Assembly: GCF_038397735.1 (NCBI RefSeq)
Contig: NZ_CP151635.1
Coordinates: 3,472,001-3,536,000 of the forward strand
DNA: 64,000 bases
Direction: 5' to 3'
Source: Microbacterium sp. LWH13-1.2
GTDB taxonomy: Bacteria > Actinomycetota > Actinomycetes > Actinomycetales > Microbacteriaceae
Positions 25,174-32,993 of the stretch are shown here, in pieces. Under the pieces are notes generated by a model, which worked only from the letters and a program-made list of their open reading frames with translations, did not search any database and was not told the origin of the DNA. Positions within the stretch are counted from its first letter, which is position 1. Each line of letters opens with the position of its first letter. A program made the position numbers and the translations under genes.

Positions 25174-25245
25174 GGTGCGGGCATTCCGGCGGAAGGCGGG
25201 CGACGGCTGGCGGGAGACGGATGCCGCGGGCGATACCGTGGAGGG

Positions 25246-25464
25246 GTGATCGCCCTCGCTGTCGTCCTGTTCCTCAACGCCGCCTTCAACGTGCTGGTGT
25301 GGCCCCGTTTCTACAAGCGCGTCGCGACCGACCCGCGAGCACGGGATGCCGACGGCAAGGCGACGACCTTCCTCAAGGTGCATGCCGTGCTGATCGCGAT
25401 CGCCCTGGTGCTTGCACTGGTCTCGGTGGTGGTCGGCGTCGCGGCGCTCACCGGCGCACTCTGA
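25246..25464 (+). CDS. Small membrane protein, SCO4848-like family
   Basis: A 72-residue protein with two hydrophobic helices: IALAVVLFLNAAFNVLVWPRF at the start and VHAVLIAIALVLALVSVVVGVAAL at the end, joined by a charged loop KRVATDPRARDADGKATTF. The pattern NVLVWPRFYKR ... TTFLKVHAVL resembles the SCO4848 family of short actinobacterial membrane proteins, whose role is unknown. GTG 25246 follows GGAGG closely. The same frame is open further upstream through the GCTTCGG array to a GTG at 25075, so a longer N-terminus cannot be excluded. It ends 3 bp from the convergent GyrI-like gene. Confidence 0.7.
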   Translation: MIALAVVLFLNAAFNVLVWPRFYKRVATDPRARDADGKATTFLKVHAVLIAIALVLALVSVVVGVAALTGAL

Positions 25465-25467
25465 CGC

Positions 25468-25926
25468 TCAGCCCGCTGCGACCGGCTGCTGCAGCTCGGT
25501 GATCCAGTCGGCCTGATCTTCGGATTCCGACTGCAGGTAGACCTCGCGGCAGGGTCCGACAGCCGTGGCGCCCCGCTGTGTGATCGCCGCGTTCACCGCG
25601 CCCCAGCTCTCGTCGATCGTCGCCATGGATCCGTGGTGGGTGGCGGTGAATGCCGACTCGACGGCGGGCAGCTCGACGATCACGAGGCCGTCGATCGCAG
25701 GGCCGTCGTAGGTGAAGCCGACGGTGATGCGCACGCCGTGCCGGTCCATGTCGTATTCGGCGATCGGCAGGCCCGGGGTCGCCCCTGATGCCAGCAGCGC
25801 ATCGGCCACCCGGTCGAACAGCGGCCCGACGACGGCGGCGACCTCGGGCTGTGTGTCGACCCTCTCGGTCAGGGTCGCGAGGCGGACGTAGGGAAGAGGC
25901 TTCTCGCTGATCTCCAGGGCTGACAT
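25468..25926 (-). CDS. GyrI-like/AraC effector-binding domain protein
   Basis: A 152-residue stand-alone effector-binding protein of the GyrI-like (BmrR C-terminal, SOUL-related) fold. The conserved opening EISEKPLPYVRLATLTERVD and the middle YDGPAIDGLVIVELPA and AFTATHHGSMATIDESWGAV segments fit the family, where a Glu contacts hydrophobic cations. No DNA-binding domain is present. Family members bind small molecules, inhibit gyrase or hydrolyse cyclopropanoids; the specific role here is unknown. It is convergent with the small membrane protein gene and lies downstream of the MarR gene, 88 bp away, probably as a separate unit. Confidence 0.82.
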   Translation of the reverse strand: MSALEISEKPLPYVRLATLTERVDTQPEVAAVVGPLFDRVADALLASGATPGLPIAEYDMDRHGVRITVGFTYDGPAIDGLVIVELPAVESAFTATHHGSMATIDESWGAVNAAITQRGATAVGPCREVYLQSESEDQADWITELQQPVAAG

Positions 25927-26014
25927 CGTCGTCTCCTCAGGTAGGGATGTTCGGTTCGGCCGATCCTACGCATCGACGGCGACATCCGACAGGATCACCG
26001 GCATCCGACACCCC

Positions 26015-26515
26015 TCATGGGCGCTCGAGGGTCGGCGGCTTCCATGCCTCGTCCGGTCCGATCGCGGTGGAGATCTTCTGACTGATGACGTGGAGCTGGC
26101 GCGTCTGCGCGATCGTCAGGCTGTCGAAGATCACCCGCCTCACCAGCGCGTGATGCGCGGGAGTGGACTCCACGACCTTGTCGTGCCCGCTCGGCGTGAG
26201 GATGCCGAGCGTGAACCGGCCGTCGCCGGAGTCGGTCTCGCGGCGGACCCATCCTTTCGCCTCCAGGCGAGAGACAGCGCGGGAGAGTCGCGAGAGGGTG
26301 CAGTTGGCGTAGCTCGCGAGCACGCTGAGGCGCAGTGATCGGTCAGGCGCGGAATCGAGTGCGAACAGGATGCCGTGTTCGAAATGGGTGAGCCCGCTGT
26401 CTCGCTGCAGCTGGGCGTCGAGAGCGGTCGGGAGGCGCTCGATCAGCGTGGCGACGGACGCCCAGATCTCCAGCTCGTCCGCGCTCAGTGGATCGTCGAT
26501 CGATTGCTCAGGCAT
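26015..26515 (-). CDS. MarR family transcriptional regulator
   Basis: A 166-residue MarR-type dimeric repressor. The wHTH lies in the middle: GLTHFEHGILFALDSAP, then LRLSVLASYANCTLSRLSRAVSRLEAKGWVRRE (recognition helix CTLSRLSRAVSRLE), then the wing with DSGDGRFTLGILTPSG. N- and C-terminal helices form the dimer interface. It is divergent from an SDR oxidoreductase gene, and the 114-bp gap carries two copies of a palindromic operator. By family rule it represses both genes until a phenolic or other small ligand binds. The ligand is unknown. Confidence 0.9.
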   Translation of the reverse strand: MPEQSIDDPLSADELEIWASVATLIERLPTALDAQLQRDSGLTHFEHGILFALDSAPDRSLRLSVLASYANCTLSRLSRAVSRLEAKGWVRRETDSGDGRFTLGILTPSGHDKVVESTPAHHALVRRVIFDSLTIAQTRQLHVISQKISTAIGPDEAWKPPTLERP

Positions 26516-26546
26516 GTCATGACACTACGCCATCTGCTCGTTATTC

Positions 26547-26594
26547 ACTTGCTCAGGCAAGTCAATCCGCATACAGTTACTTGCTCAAACAAGT
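26547..26594. promoter_or_regulatory. Paired MarR operators
   Basis: Two palindromes with a shared core: ACTTGC-TCAG-GCAAGT (26547-26562) and ACTTG-CTCAAA-CAAGT (26579-26594). Their starts are exactly 32 bp apart, about three helical turns. The first lies 31 bp before the MarR start, the second just upstream of the SDR gene, consistent with control of both. Confidence 0.8.
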
Positions 26595-26629
26595 GAATGC
26601 GTTGCCAGGCGACGCGAAGGGGAGTGGTC

Positions 26630-27421
26630 ATGGATCTACGGCTGCACGACGAGAAGGCATTCATCAGCGGCTCCACCCAGGGCATCGGATACGCCATCGC
26701 GGCCCAGCTCGCCGCAGAGGGTGCGGAGGTGACGCTCAACGGGCGCACCGCAGAACGCGTCGACGCGGCGGTCGAGCGTCTGCGCGGCGAGCAGCCGGGC
26801 GCCAGGGTGTCGGGACTCGCGGCCGACTTCTCGGATGCGGGGGAGGTGGCGCGGCTGACGGACGCACTGGGTGATGTGGACATCCTCGTGAACAATGTCG
26901 GGCTCTTCGGTCTCGCCGACTTCGCATCGATCAGCGATGAGGACTGGGCGCGGTACTTCGACGTCAATGTGATGAGCGGTGTGCGACTGTCGCGGGCCGT
27001 GCTCGGCGGAATGCTCGCGCGGGGTGCGGGGCGCATCATCTTCATCGGGAGTGAATCCGGGGTCGACGTGCCCGCAGACATGGTGCACTACGGCATGACG
27101 AAAGCGGCGATGATCGCGCTGGGGAACGGCCTGGCGAAGCTCACCCGAGGCACCGCGGTCACGGTCAACACCGTGCTCGGCGGTCCGACGTTCTCGGATG
27201 GAGTGGCCGCATCCGTCGCAGCCGTGGCCGAGGCTCAGTCCCTCCCCGTAGGGGTGATGAAGGATGCGATCATCGGCCGGAATCGCACGACCCTGCTGGA
27301 GAGGTTCATCGATCCGACGGAGATCGCGAGCCTGGTCGCGTATCTGGCGAGCCCGCTGTCGTCGGCGACGAACGGCGCGGCGCTCCGCGCCGATGGGGGC
27401 GTGCTCACCGGGATGCTCTGA
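26630..27421 (+). CDS. Short-chain dehydrogenase/reductase
   Basis: A 263-residue classical SDR using NAD(P)H. The cofactor motif is SGSTQGIGYAIAAQL (TGxxxGxG type, with Ser/Gly at the start), NNVGLFG is the NAG-type motif, IIFIGSESG holds the catalytic Ser and VHYGMTKAAM the YxxxK pair. The C-terminus SATNGAALRADGGVLTGM matches the usual SDR end. ATG 26630 follows AAGGGGA. It faces the MarR gene and is probably induced by the MarR ligand, so it may act on that compound or a product of it. Substrate unknown. Confidence 0.9.
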   Translation: MDLRLHDEKAFISGSTQGIGYAIAAQLAAEGAEVTLNGRTAERVDAAVERLRGEQPGARVSGLAADFSDAGEVARLTDALGDVDILVNNVGLFGLADFASISDEDWARYFDVNVMSGVRLSRAVLGGMLARGAGRIIFIGSESGVDVPADMVHYGMTKAAMIALGNGLAKLTRGTAVTVNTVLGGPTFSDGVAASVAAVAEAQSLPVGVMKDAIIGRNRTTLLERFIDPTEIASLVAYLASPLSSATNGAALRADGGVLTGML

Positions 27422-27489
27422 CGACCTCGGAGCATCCGACGTCTGCGGCCGGCCCCGAGTGAAGACAGGGACATCGACAGGAGTGCGCC

Positions 27490-28803
27490 TCAGGCGTTCT
27501 CGTACTGCTTCGCGTGCTCGGCCCAGCGCGACTCGATCGGCAGGGCTCGGAGGGCGCGGTTGCCCAGGGCGAGGGCGACGGCGACGATGCAGAGGGCCGC
27601 GCAGACGAGGATCGTCCATTCGCGGCCGATCCAGGTGAGTCCGAAGCCGGCGATCAGCGGAGCGAGCGGCAGCGCGCCCATGCCGAGAACGCCGGCAGCA
27701 CTGTTCGCCCTGCCGAGCAGCTGTGTCGGCGTCGCGACCATGAAGTAGCCCATCATCCCCGCGTTGAGGGCCGGAAGAAGCAGCACCGAGGCTCCCAGCA
27801 CGACCACGATCGCCCACGGTTCGGTGACCATCGAGAGCACGATCGTGCCGATCGCCACGACCGAGAGCCCGCTGATCGCGATCACACCGGCGCGGATGCG
27901 GGGCACGAGCGTCGGCGCGACGATCGCCCCCACGAGCATCACGCCACCGACGGCGGCGCTGAGCGAACCGATGAGGAGTTCGGAGTAGCCGTCCTGCTGC
28001 AGCGCATAGATCGTGGTCGTGATCGCGGCGTTGAAGCCCAGGTTGACGACCGTGATGATGAGCAGCACGCCGCCGAGATCGGGTCGTGAGAGCAACCACC
28101 TGAATCCCTCGCGCAGCTCGGCCCACGCTGTGGTCTTCGCGCGGGCGTCTTCCGGTTCGGTGCCCGCGGCATCGGCATCGGCACCCGCTCCCGTGTCGAC
28201 GATCCCGGCGCGGCGCACCTCGCGCTGCAGCATCCACGCCGTCACTGCCGCGACCGCGTGGCAGAGCGTCATGACGGCTCCGACGAGCCATCCGCCGACG
28301 CCGAGCAGCAGGCCGCCGAGGGGGCCGCCGGCGAGCTGGATCGCGGCATCACGCCCCTGGTTCGCGGCCTGCGCACGGCCCATGGCCTCGTCGGGCACGA
28401 TCTCCTTGATGGCGCTCTCGCCGGCGACGTCGAACAGTCCGCTGCGCGCGGCCAGCAGCACGTCGGCGATGAGGAGCGTGGCGAAGGTCAGCGCGCCCCC
28501 GAGCGCCAGCAGGGTGAAGGCGCCCGCCAGCAGGATGCCGATGAGCGAGCCGATCAGCATGAGCAGGATGCGCCGGTGGCGATCGGCGAGGATGCCGCCG
28601 GCGAGTGTGAGCAGGAGCCGGGCGACCATGCCTGCGCCGCCGATGATGCCGGCCTGCGCGGGGTCGTTCGTGACGATCAGGGCGAGCAGCGGGATCGCGA
28701 AGGCGAACAGCGCGGCCGCGAGCCCCTTGCTCGTGTCGCTCACGAGCCAGGTCAGGTAACGGGTGTTGCGCCACAGGCGGTGGGGCTCGGTCACGGTCGT
28801 CAT
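27490..28803 (-). CDS. MFS transporter, ArsR-controlled exporter
   Basis: A 437-residue MFS protein with about twelve helices, of the enterobactin-exporter/macrolide-efflux (MFS_3) group. It starts RNTRYLTWLVSDTSKGLAAALFAFA, has motif A-like GILADRHRRILLM after helix 2, and a cytoplasmic central loop rich in Asp, Ala and Glu (TGAGADADAAGTEPEDARAK). The start ATG 28803 lies about 7 bases after a TACGGT -10 box on the minus strand, so the transcript is likely leaderless. It is divergent from an ArsR-type regulator and their shared region holds three identical palindromes. Likely a drug exporter; substrate unknown. Confidence 0.88.
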   Translation of the reverse strand: MTTVTEPHRLWRNTRYLTWLVSDTSKGLAAALFAFAIPLLALIVTNDPAQAGIIGGAGMVARLLLTLAGGILADRHRRILLMLIGSLIGILLAGAFTLLALGGALTFATLLIADVLLAARSGLFDVAGESAIKEIVPDEAMGRAQAANQGRDAAIQLAGGPLGGLLLGVGGWLVGAVMTLCHAVAAVTAWMLQREVRRAGIVDTGAGADADAAGTEPEDARAKTTAWAELREGFRWLLSRPDLGGVLLIITVVNLGFNAAITTTIYALQQDGYSELLIGSLSAAVGGVMLVGAIVAPTLVPRIRAGVIAISGLSVVAIGTIVLSMVTEPWAIVVVLGASVLLLPALNAGMMGYFMVATPTQLLGRANSAAGVLGMGALPLAPLIAGFGLTWIGREWTILVCAALCIVAVALALGNRALRALPIESRWAEHAKQYENA

Positions 28804-28810
28804 GGTACTC

Positions 28811-28872
28811 ACCGTAATTGCGCAAGAACAGTTGCGCAATACTTATTGCGCAACTTCCGGTGCGGATACACT
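28811..28872. promoter_or_regulatory. Divergent promoters with three phased TTGCGCAA operators
   Basis: TTGCGCAA occurs at 28818-28825, 28832-28839 and 28846-28853, each start 14 bp from the next. On the minus strand TTGCGC (28839-28834) and TACGGT (28816-28811) form -35 and -10 boxes spaced 17 bp for the MFS gene. On the plus strand TACACT (28867-28872) is a -10 for the ArsR gene and the third palindrome covers its -35. Confidence 0.85.
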
Positions 28873-28878
28873 CTCGGT

Positions 28879-29460
28879 ATGGCGGAGGCGAAGAAGGGCG
28901 ACGATCAGGTCTGGATGACGTCGGCGATGCTCAAGGCCTACGCCCACCCGCTGCGTCGACGGATGATCCGTCTGTTCTCGCGTCGCGAGCACCTGCGTGC
29001 GGCCGACGTCGCTGCCGACCTCGACGTGCCGGCCAACAGCGCGAGCTTCCACCTGCGGGTCCTGGCCGACGCGGGCCTCATCGAGGAGGCTCCCGAGCAC
29101 GCACGCGACCGTCGAGACCGCGTCTGGAAGTCGCGCAGGGGATCCTTCAATGTCGGAGACCCCGAGCATCCCGTGCCGGACGAGGCCCTGGGCACCGCCA
29201 TGGTCCGCTCGGTCGCCGACGACCATCAGGACATGCTGAGCCGCGTGATCGCCTGGACGCCCGAGTACCTCTCGGGCCGCGCGACCGAGATGCATGCCGC
29301 GTTCTCGCAGCGCATCGTGCGCCTCACCGAGGCCGAGTTCGAAGCCGTGATGGACCGCGTGCAGGAGGTCATCACCGAGGCGGTCGATGCCCACGACAAG
29401 GAAGACCCGGCCGGACGACCGTGGCAGATCGACGTCCTCGCGGCCGACGACACCATCTGA
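28879..29460 (+). CDS. ArsR-like winged-helix regulator (HTH_20 type)
   Basis: A 193-residue regulator. The wHTH is in the first 90 residues: MLKAYAHPLRRRMIRLF, then HLRAADVAADLDVPANSASFHLRVLADAGLIEEA in which NSASFHLRVLADAGL is the recognition part, then the wing with RDRVWKSR. The C-terminal 100 residues are helical and acidic and probably bind ligand. No metal-binding cysteine cluster is seen, so it is not a typical metal sensor. ATG 28879 lies 6 bases after a -10 box, suggesting leaderless translation. It very likely represses itself and the divergent MFS gene through the TTGCGCAA sites. Confidence 0.88.
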   Translation: MAEAKKGDDQVWMTSAMLKAYAHPLRRRMIRLFSRREHLRAADVAADLDVPANSASFHLRVLADAGLIEEAPEHARDRRDRVWKSRRGSFNVGDPEHPVPDEALGTAMVRSVADDHQDMLSRVIAWTPEYLSGRATEMHAAFSQRIVRLTEAEFEAVMDRVQEVITEAVDAHDKEDPAGRPWQIDVLAADDTI

Positions 29461-29509
29461 CGGCGGCGAACGGCCGTTCCCGGACGAACGGCTACTCCGG
29501 CGACGACGG

Positions 29510-30622
29510 CTACTCCGGTGCGTCCGGTTCGCGGTGGCCGCTGAGGATCAGGATGCGACGAAGGTGCATGGCCGCGAGCACGCCTGGACCCATCGAGCGG
29601 TGCACGTCGATCGTGCGGTCGTCGACCGTCTCGAGCAGCAGGCGGATCGCCCGCGCTGCCTCGGCCCTCGCGCGGTGATCTGCGGCGGTCACCGGCTCCT
29701 CCTGGGCGACGACCTCGGCGACCGCATGGCAGGCGGCCGACAGCGGCTCGGGCAGCGCGGGGTCGAGCACGAGCGCGCCCGGCCGATCCCAGATGGTGTC
29801 CGCGATCTCGTCGGAGATGTCGCGGATGAGGTGGGCGACTCGATCGAGGCGCGTCAGGTCGGCGTGGATGTGCTGCGTCTCGCCCCGTCGGCCGCGCGCC
29901 CTGACATTGCCGCGACGGCTGTCGTCCGCATCGGCCAGTGCCTGTCGCAGCGCGGAGGTCGTATCGGCGAGGGATGCCGCATCGTTCGCCCATTTCTCGT
30001 GCTCGGGCGGCCAGGACTCCGACACGGCCGAGCCGATGTCGTGCAGATGCGTGCTCAACTGCTCGCGGAACGCGTCGACCCGTGCGGCGGCGGCGAGCGT
30101 CAGCGGAGCCGGTGCGATCACCACGTTGACGATGAGCCCGATGGCGACGCCGACCGCCATCTGCACCAGATACCCGAGCGAGTAGTCGTCGGCGTTCTGG
30201 CCGCCGATGATCAGCACGAAGAGCGCGGCGACCGGCACGTATTCGCGGGCGGCGCCGAACCAGCCGGTGCCGGAGATGAGCATGCCGACCCCGACCACGG
30301 CGGGGATCGTCCACCATGTCGGGCCGACGGTGATCACGACGAGGAGGGCCAGGCCGATGCCGGTGGCGAGGCCCAGCAGCGTCTGCAGTCCCGACCGCAG
30401 CGACCCCATGAGAGTCGGATACATGCTCACGAGCGCGCCGAGCGGGGCGTAGTAGGGGTACTCGTCGGTGATGCCCGGCATGTGCGGGGCGATCGTCCAG
30501 GCGAGACCCACGGCGAGCGTGGTCTTCGCCACGAGCAGGAGGCGGGCCGGATGCACGGCTTCGCGGATCTCGAGCGCGGCCCCCGAGCGGCGCGCTCGAA
30601 GTCGCGTGGTGATGTTGCTCAC
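29510..30622 (-). CDS. FUSC/aromatic acid exporter family membrane protein
   Basis: A 370-residue protein. The N-terminal half has about six hydrophobic helices (from ARLLLVAKTTLAVGLAWTIA to VGVAIGLIVNVVIAPAPL), with DEYPYYAPLGALVSMYPT resembling the FUSC/ArAE core. The C-terminal half is a long cytoplasmic helical region rich in Asp, Arg and Ala, ending ILILSGHREPDAPE. The family (YccS/AaeB-like, DUF939) includes exporters of aromatic carboxylic acids; half-size forms like this one are common in actinobacteria. GTG 30622 follows GAAGGGA. Convergent with the ArsR gene; the 49-bp gap has a short duplicated CGGCTACTCCGG. Confidence 0.8.
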   Translation of the reverse strand: MSNITTRLRARRSGAALEIREAVHPARLLLVAKTTLAVGLAWTIAPHMPGITDEYPYYAPLGALVSMYPTLMGSLRSGLQTLLGLATGIGLALLVVITVGPTWWTIPAVVGVGMLISGTGWFGAAREYVPVAALFVLIIGGQNADDYSLGYLVQMAVGVAIGLIVNVVIAPAPLTLAAAARVDAFREQLSTHLHDIGSAVSESWPPEHEKWANDAASLADTTSALRQALADADDSRRGNVRARGRRGETQHIHADLTRLDRVAHLIRDISDEIADTIWDRPGALVLDPALPEPLSAACHAVAEVVAQEEPVTAADHRARAEAARAIRLLLETVDDRTIDVHRSMGPGVLAAMHLRRILILSGHREPDAPE

Positions 30623-30728
30623 GGCATCCCTTCGTCATCCTCCCCGCAGGTGACGCTATCCGCTGCGCCTCCGTGCTCGCACCGGGTTGCGTCCTGCGCT
30701 CGCGGCGGGTAGCGGGTGGGAACACGAC

Positions 30729-30762
30729 GACGCCGGCCGCCCCGCGAGGAGCGACCGGCGTC
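30729..30762 (-). terminator. Terminator of the GntR-ABC operon
   Basis: GACGCCGG (30729-30736) pairs with CCGGCGTC (30755-30762), with three more inner pairs after one mismatch and a 10-nt loop. It lies 33 bp beyond the permease stop at 30795. Nothing else is recognised in 30623-30794. Confidence 0.7.
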
Positions 30763-30794
30763 GAGGGTCGAGCGGATCTCGAAGACCCGGAGGT

Positions 30795-31481
30795 TCAGGG
30801 AATCGCTCGGCGGAACGCGAGGAACGAGACGCCGACGAGCACCACTGTGGCGACGAGTCCCCAGAGTGCGAGTCCGAGTGCACCCGCATCGAGGATGCCG
30901 GTCCACACCTGCCCCCAGAGGTCGAGCCTGGTCGCGAGGAACGCGAGTCCGACGAGGACCAGTGCGAGGCCGACGCCGACGATGGTGAGCACCGTCGGGC
31001 CCCAGCTCTTGTAGATCGTCGCGCCGGTGAAGCCGATGACGAACAGGAAGAGAGCGAGGGTGAAGTAGACGATGAAAGCCCCGAGCGGACCCGCCTCCCA
31101 CAGCCACGGCAGGTAGAACACGTAGCCGTTGACGCCGTATCCGTTGGTCAGCGTCTCGATGGCGCCGCCGATCAGGAACACCACACCCATGAACGCGCTG
31201 CCGAGGATCGCGGTGAGCAGCGTTCCGAAGAAGAAGTCCCGTCGGGTGATGCTCATCGCCTGCGAGAACGGGAACGTGAGCGTCATGGCCGAGATGCCGA
31301 TCGCGAAGAAGTACCAGAGCGGGGCTTGGCCGCCTCCGCCGTACTTCGGCTGGTCGCCCGGGATCATCGCGTAGATCAGCACCGAGATGACGACCGCGGA
31401 GCCGAGGACGATCAGCGGCACCGCGATGAAGGTCTGACGGTTGATCAGCTGCAGGCGGATGACGTTGAGTGTGCGTCGCAT
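30795..31481 (-). CDS. ABC transporter permease, six-helix membrane subunit
   Basis: A 228-residue membrane protein with six hydrophobic segments, beginning LNVIRLQLINRQTFIAVPLIVLG and ending with a short basic tail FRRAIP. SQAMSITRRDFFFGTLL lies between helices 2 and 3 and resembles the cytosolic coupling region of ABC-2-like permeases. No strict family is recognised, but its position directly after the ATPase (stop and start share one base, TGATG) makes it the membrane partner. The substrate is unknown; a role in antibiotic or cell-envelope stress export is plausible from the YtrA-type regulator. Confidence 0.8.
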   Translation of the reverse strand: MRRTLNVIRLQLINRQTFIAVPLIVLGSAVVISVLIYAMIPGDQPKYGGGGQAPLWYFFAIGISAMTLTFPFSQAMSITRRDFFFGTLLTAILGSAFMGVVFLIGGAIETLTNGYGVNGYVFYLPWLWEAGPLGAFIVYFTLALFLFVIGFTGATIYKSWGPTVLTIVGVGLALVLVGLAFLATRLDLWGQVWTGILDAGALGLALWGLVATVVLVGVSFLAFRRAIP

Positions 31482-32398
31482 CAGCGCACCTCCTCCTTCG
31501 TGGACGAGGCTCTGGTGGCAGCGCCCGCCTCGGCCTTCTGCGTGAGTCGAACGATGAGCTGCTGCAGAGACACCGGAGCCAGATCGAGACCGGATGCCGT
31601 GACCTCGGCGCGCTCGTCGGGTGACAGATGGCCGAGAACCGTGACGGATGCCACGCGGCCGAGCGCCTCGCGGTGCAGCACCTCGCGGTCGGCGGCCCAG
31701 GCGTCGACCTTGGCAGCATCTCCGACCACGGTGACGGCGCGGTCGCGCACCGCATCCGTGTCTTCGTTGAGCAGGATCTTGCCGTTGTCGATCACGATGA
31801 CCTTCTCGATGAGGTTCGAGACCTCGTCGATCAGGTGCGACGAGAGGATGATCGTGCGCGGGTGCTCGGCGTAGTCCTCGAGCAGGCGGTCGTAGAAGAT
31901 CTGACGGGCGACCGCGTCGAGACCCAAGTACGGCTCGTCGAAGAAGGTCAGCTCGGCTCGGGAGGCGAGACCGATGATCACGCCGACGGCCGAGAGCTGG
32001 CCGCGCGAGAGCTTCTTGATCGTCTGCTTCATCGGCAGCTGGAACTGCTCGATGAGCTCGTCGGCGAGTTCCTGATTCCAATTGCGGAAGAACAGGCTCG
32101 CGGCCTTGAACGCGTGACGCGGGTAGGCGTCATCCGGATACTTCTGGCTCTCGCGGACGAAGCAGATCCGGTTGAGGACGTTGGTGTTCTCGTAGGGGTG
32201 CTCGCCGAAGACGCGGACCGTTCCGGACGACTCGAAGTTCTGCGCCGTGAGGATCGACATGAGCGTGGTCTTGCCCGCCCCGTTGCGGCCGAGCAGCCCG
32301 TAGATCGCGCCTCCCTCGAGGCTGAGCGACACGTCGTCGAGCGCGTTCTTCTCCTTGTAGTGCTTGGTGAGGTTCTGGACCTCGATGACGGCGGTCAT
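31481..32398 (-). CDS. ABC transporter ATP-binding protein (YtrB-like)
   Basis: A 305-residue ABC ATPase. Walker A GRNGAGKTT is near residue 37, the signature is the variant LSRGQLSAVG rather than LSGGQ, Walker B is ELTFFDEPYLGLD, and the switch His is in LSSHLIDE. The last 80 residues form a helical extension with RAEVTASGLDLAPVSLQQLIV. The variant signature and the neighbours match the ytr-type operons of Gram-positive bacteria. Its start overlaps the GntR stop by 4 bp. Likely exports a peptide or lipid-linked compound; not proven. Confidence 0.88.
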   Translation of the reverse strand: MTAVIEVQNLTKHYKEKNALDDVSLSLEGGAIYGLLGRNGAGKTTLMSILTAQNFESSGTVRVFGEHPYENTNVLNRICFVRESQKYPDDAYPRHAFKAASLFFRNWNQELADELIEQFQLPMKQTIKKLSRGQLSAVGVIIGLASRAELTFFDEPYLGLDAVARQIFYDRLLEDYAEHPRTIILSSHLIDEVSNLIEKVIVIDNGKILLNEDTDAVRDRAVTVVGDAAKVDAWAADREVLHREALGRVASVTVLGHLSPDERAEVTASGLDLAPVSLQQLIVRLTQKAEAGAATRASSTKEEVR

Positions 32399-32805
32399 GC
32401 GGTGGTCTTCCCTTCTGTGTGGGCTGCGGGGTCTGTGCGGTGGTCTGGCCGCGCCGCCCGTTCGCGGAGCAGTGCGGCGAGGTCTTCGGCGCCGAGCCCC
32501 AGCGTGCGGGCCTCGGCCAGGAGCGGGTCGATGTAGCGGTCGGCGAATGCGGCGCGGCGCTCGCCGAGGAGCAGGTCCTTCGCCCCGGTGGCGACGAACA
32601 TGCCGATGCCGCGGCGCTTGTAAAGCACTCCCTTGTCGGTGAGCATGGCGACTCCCTTCGCTGCCGTCGCGGGGTTGATCCGGTAGAAGCCGGCGAGCTC
32701 GTTCGTCGAGGGCGCCTGCGACTCCTCCTCGAGTGAGCCGTCGAGGATCGAGTCCTCGATCTGCTCGGCGATCTGGAGGAAGAGCGGCTTGCCTTCTTCG
32801 ATCAC
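32395..32805 (-). CDS. GntR family regulator, YtrA subfamily
   Basis: A 136-residue GntR protein. The wHTH is at the N-terminus (PLFLQIAEQIEDSILDGSL, then APSTNELAGFYRINPATAAKGVAMLTDKGVLYKRRGIGMFV in which STNELAGFYRINPATA is the HTH). The short C-terminal part of about 50 residues has two helices for dimerisation, as in the YtrA group, which lacks a large ligand domain. GTG 32805 follows GGAGGAC. It is the first gene of an operon with an ABC ATPase and permease, which YtrA proteins repress in other bacteria. An inverted repeat lies just upstream. Confidence 0.88.
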   Translation of the reverse strand: MIEEGKPLFLQIAEQIEDSILDGSLEEESQAPSTNELAGFYRINPATAAKGVAMLTDKGVLYKRRGIGMFVATGAKDLLLGERRAAFADRYIDPLLAEARTLGLGAEDLAALLRERAARPDHRTDPAAHTEGKTTA

Positions 32806-32823
32806 GAGTCCTCCGCAGTGGTT

Positions 32824-32854
32824 AGTGGGTTAGTTACTCGACTAGGTAACCACT
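32824..32854. promoter_or_regulatory. Probable GntR/YtrA operator
   Basis: AGTGGGTTA (32824-32832) mirrors TAACCACT (32847-32854) with one extra base, and inside it GTTAC (32833-32837) mirrors GTAAC (32846-32850). It lies 18 bp upstream of the GntR start and is AT-richer than its surroundings. YtrA-type regulators bind such GT/AC-ended dyads. Confidence 0.55.
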
Positions 32855-32953
32855 GAACCTCGATCGTGTCAAGGGTGCTGGTTGCTCCCTTGGTTGCTCC
32901 GCTGTCTGAGCCGCCCATGCCGCGGGGCGGGGCCGGCGGGGCGGACGCGAAGA

Positions 32954-32979
32954 AGGGCGGATGCCGCAGCATCCGCCCT
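32954..32979 (-). terminator. Terminator of the TetR-ABC operon
   Basis: AGGGCGGATGC (32954-32964) pairs perfectly with GCATCCGCCCT (32969-32979), loop CGCA. It lies 15 bp beyond the permease stop at 32994 in the minus direction. Confidence 0.85.
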
Positions 32980-32993
32980 CCCCGTACGAGACG

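Noticed and set aside
29472..29530. Functional repeat CGGCTACTCCGG x2 between convergent genes
   Set aside because: Only two short copies, partly inside the end of the exporter gene; could be chance in GC-rich DNA.
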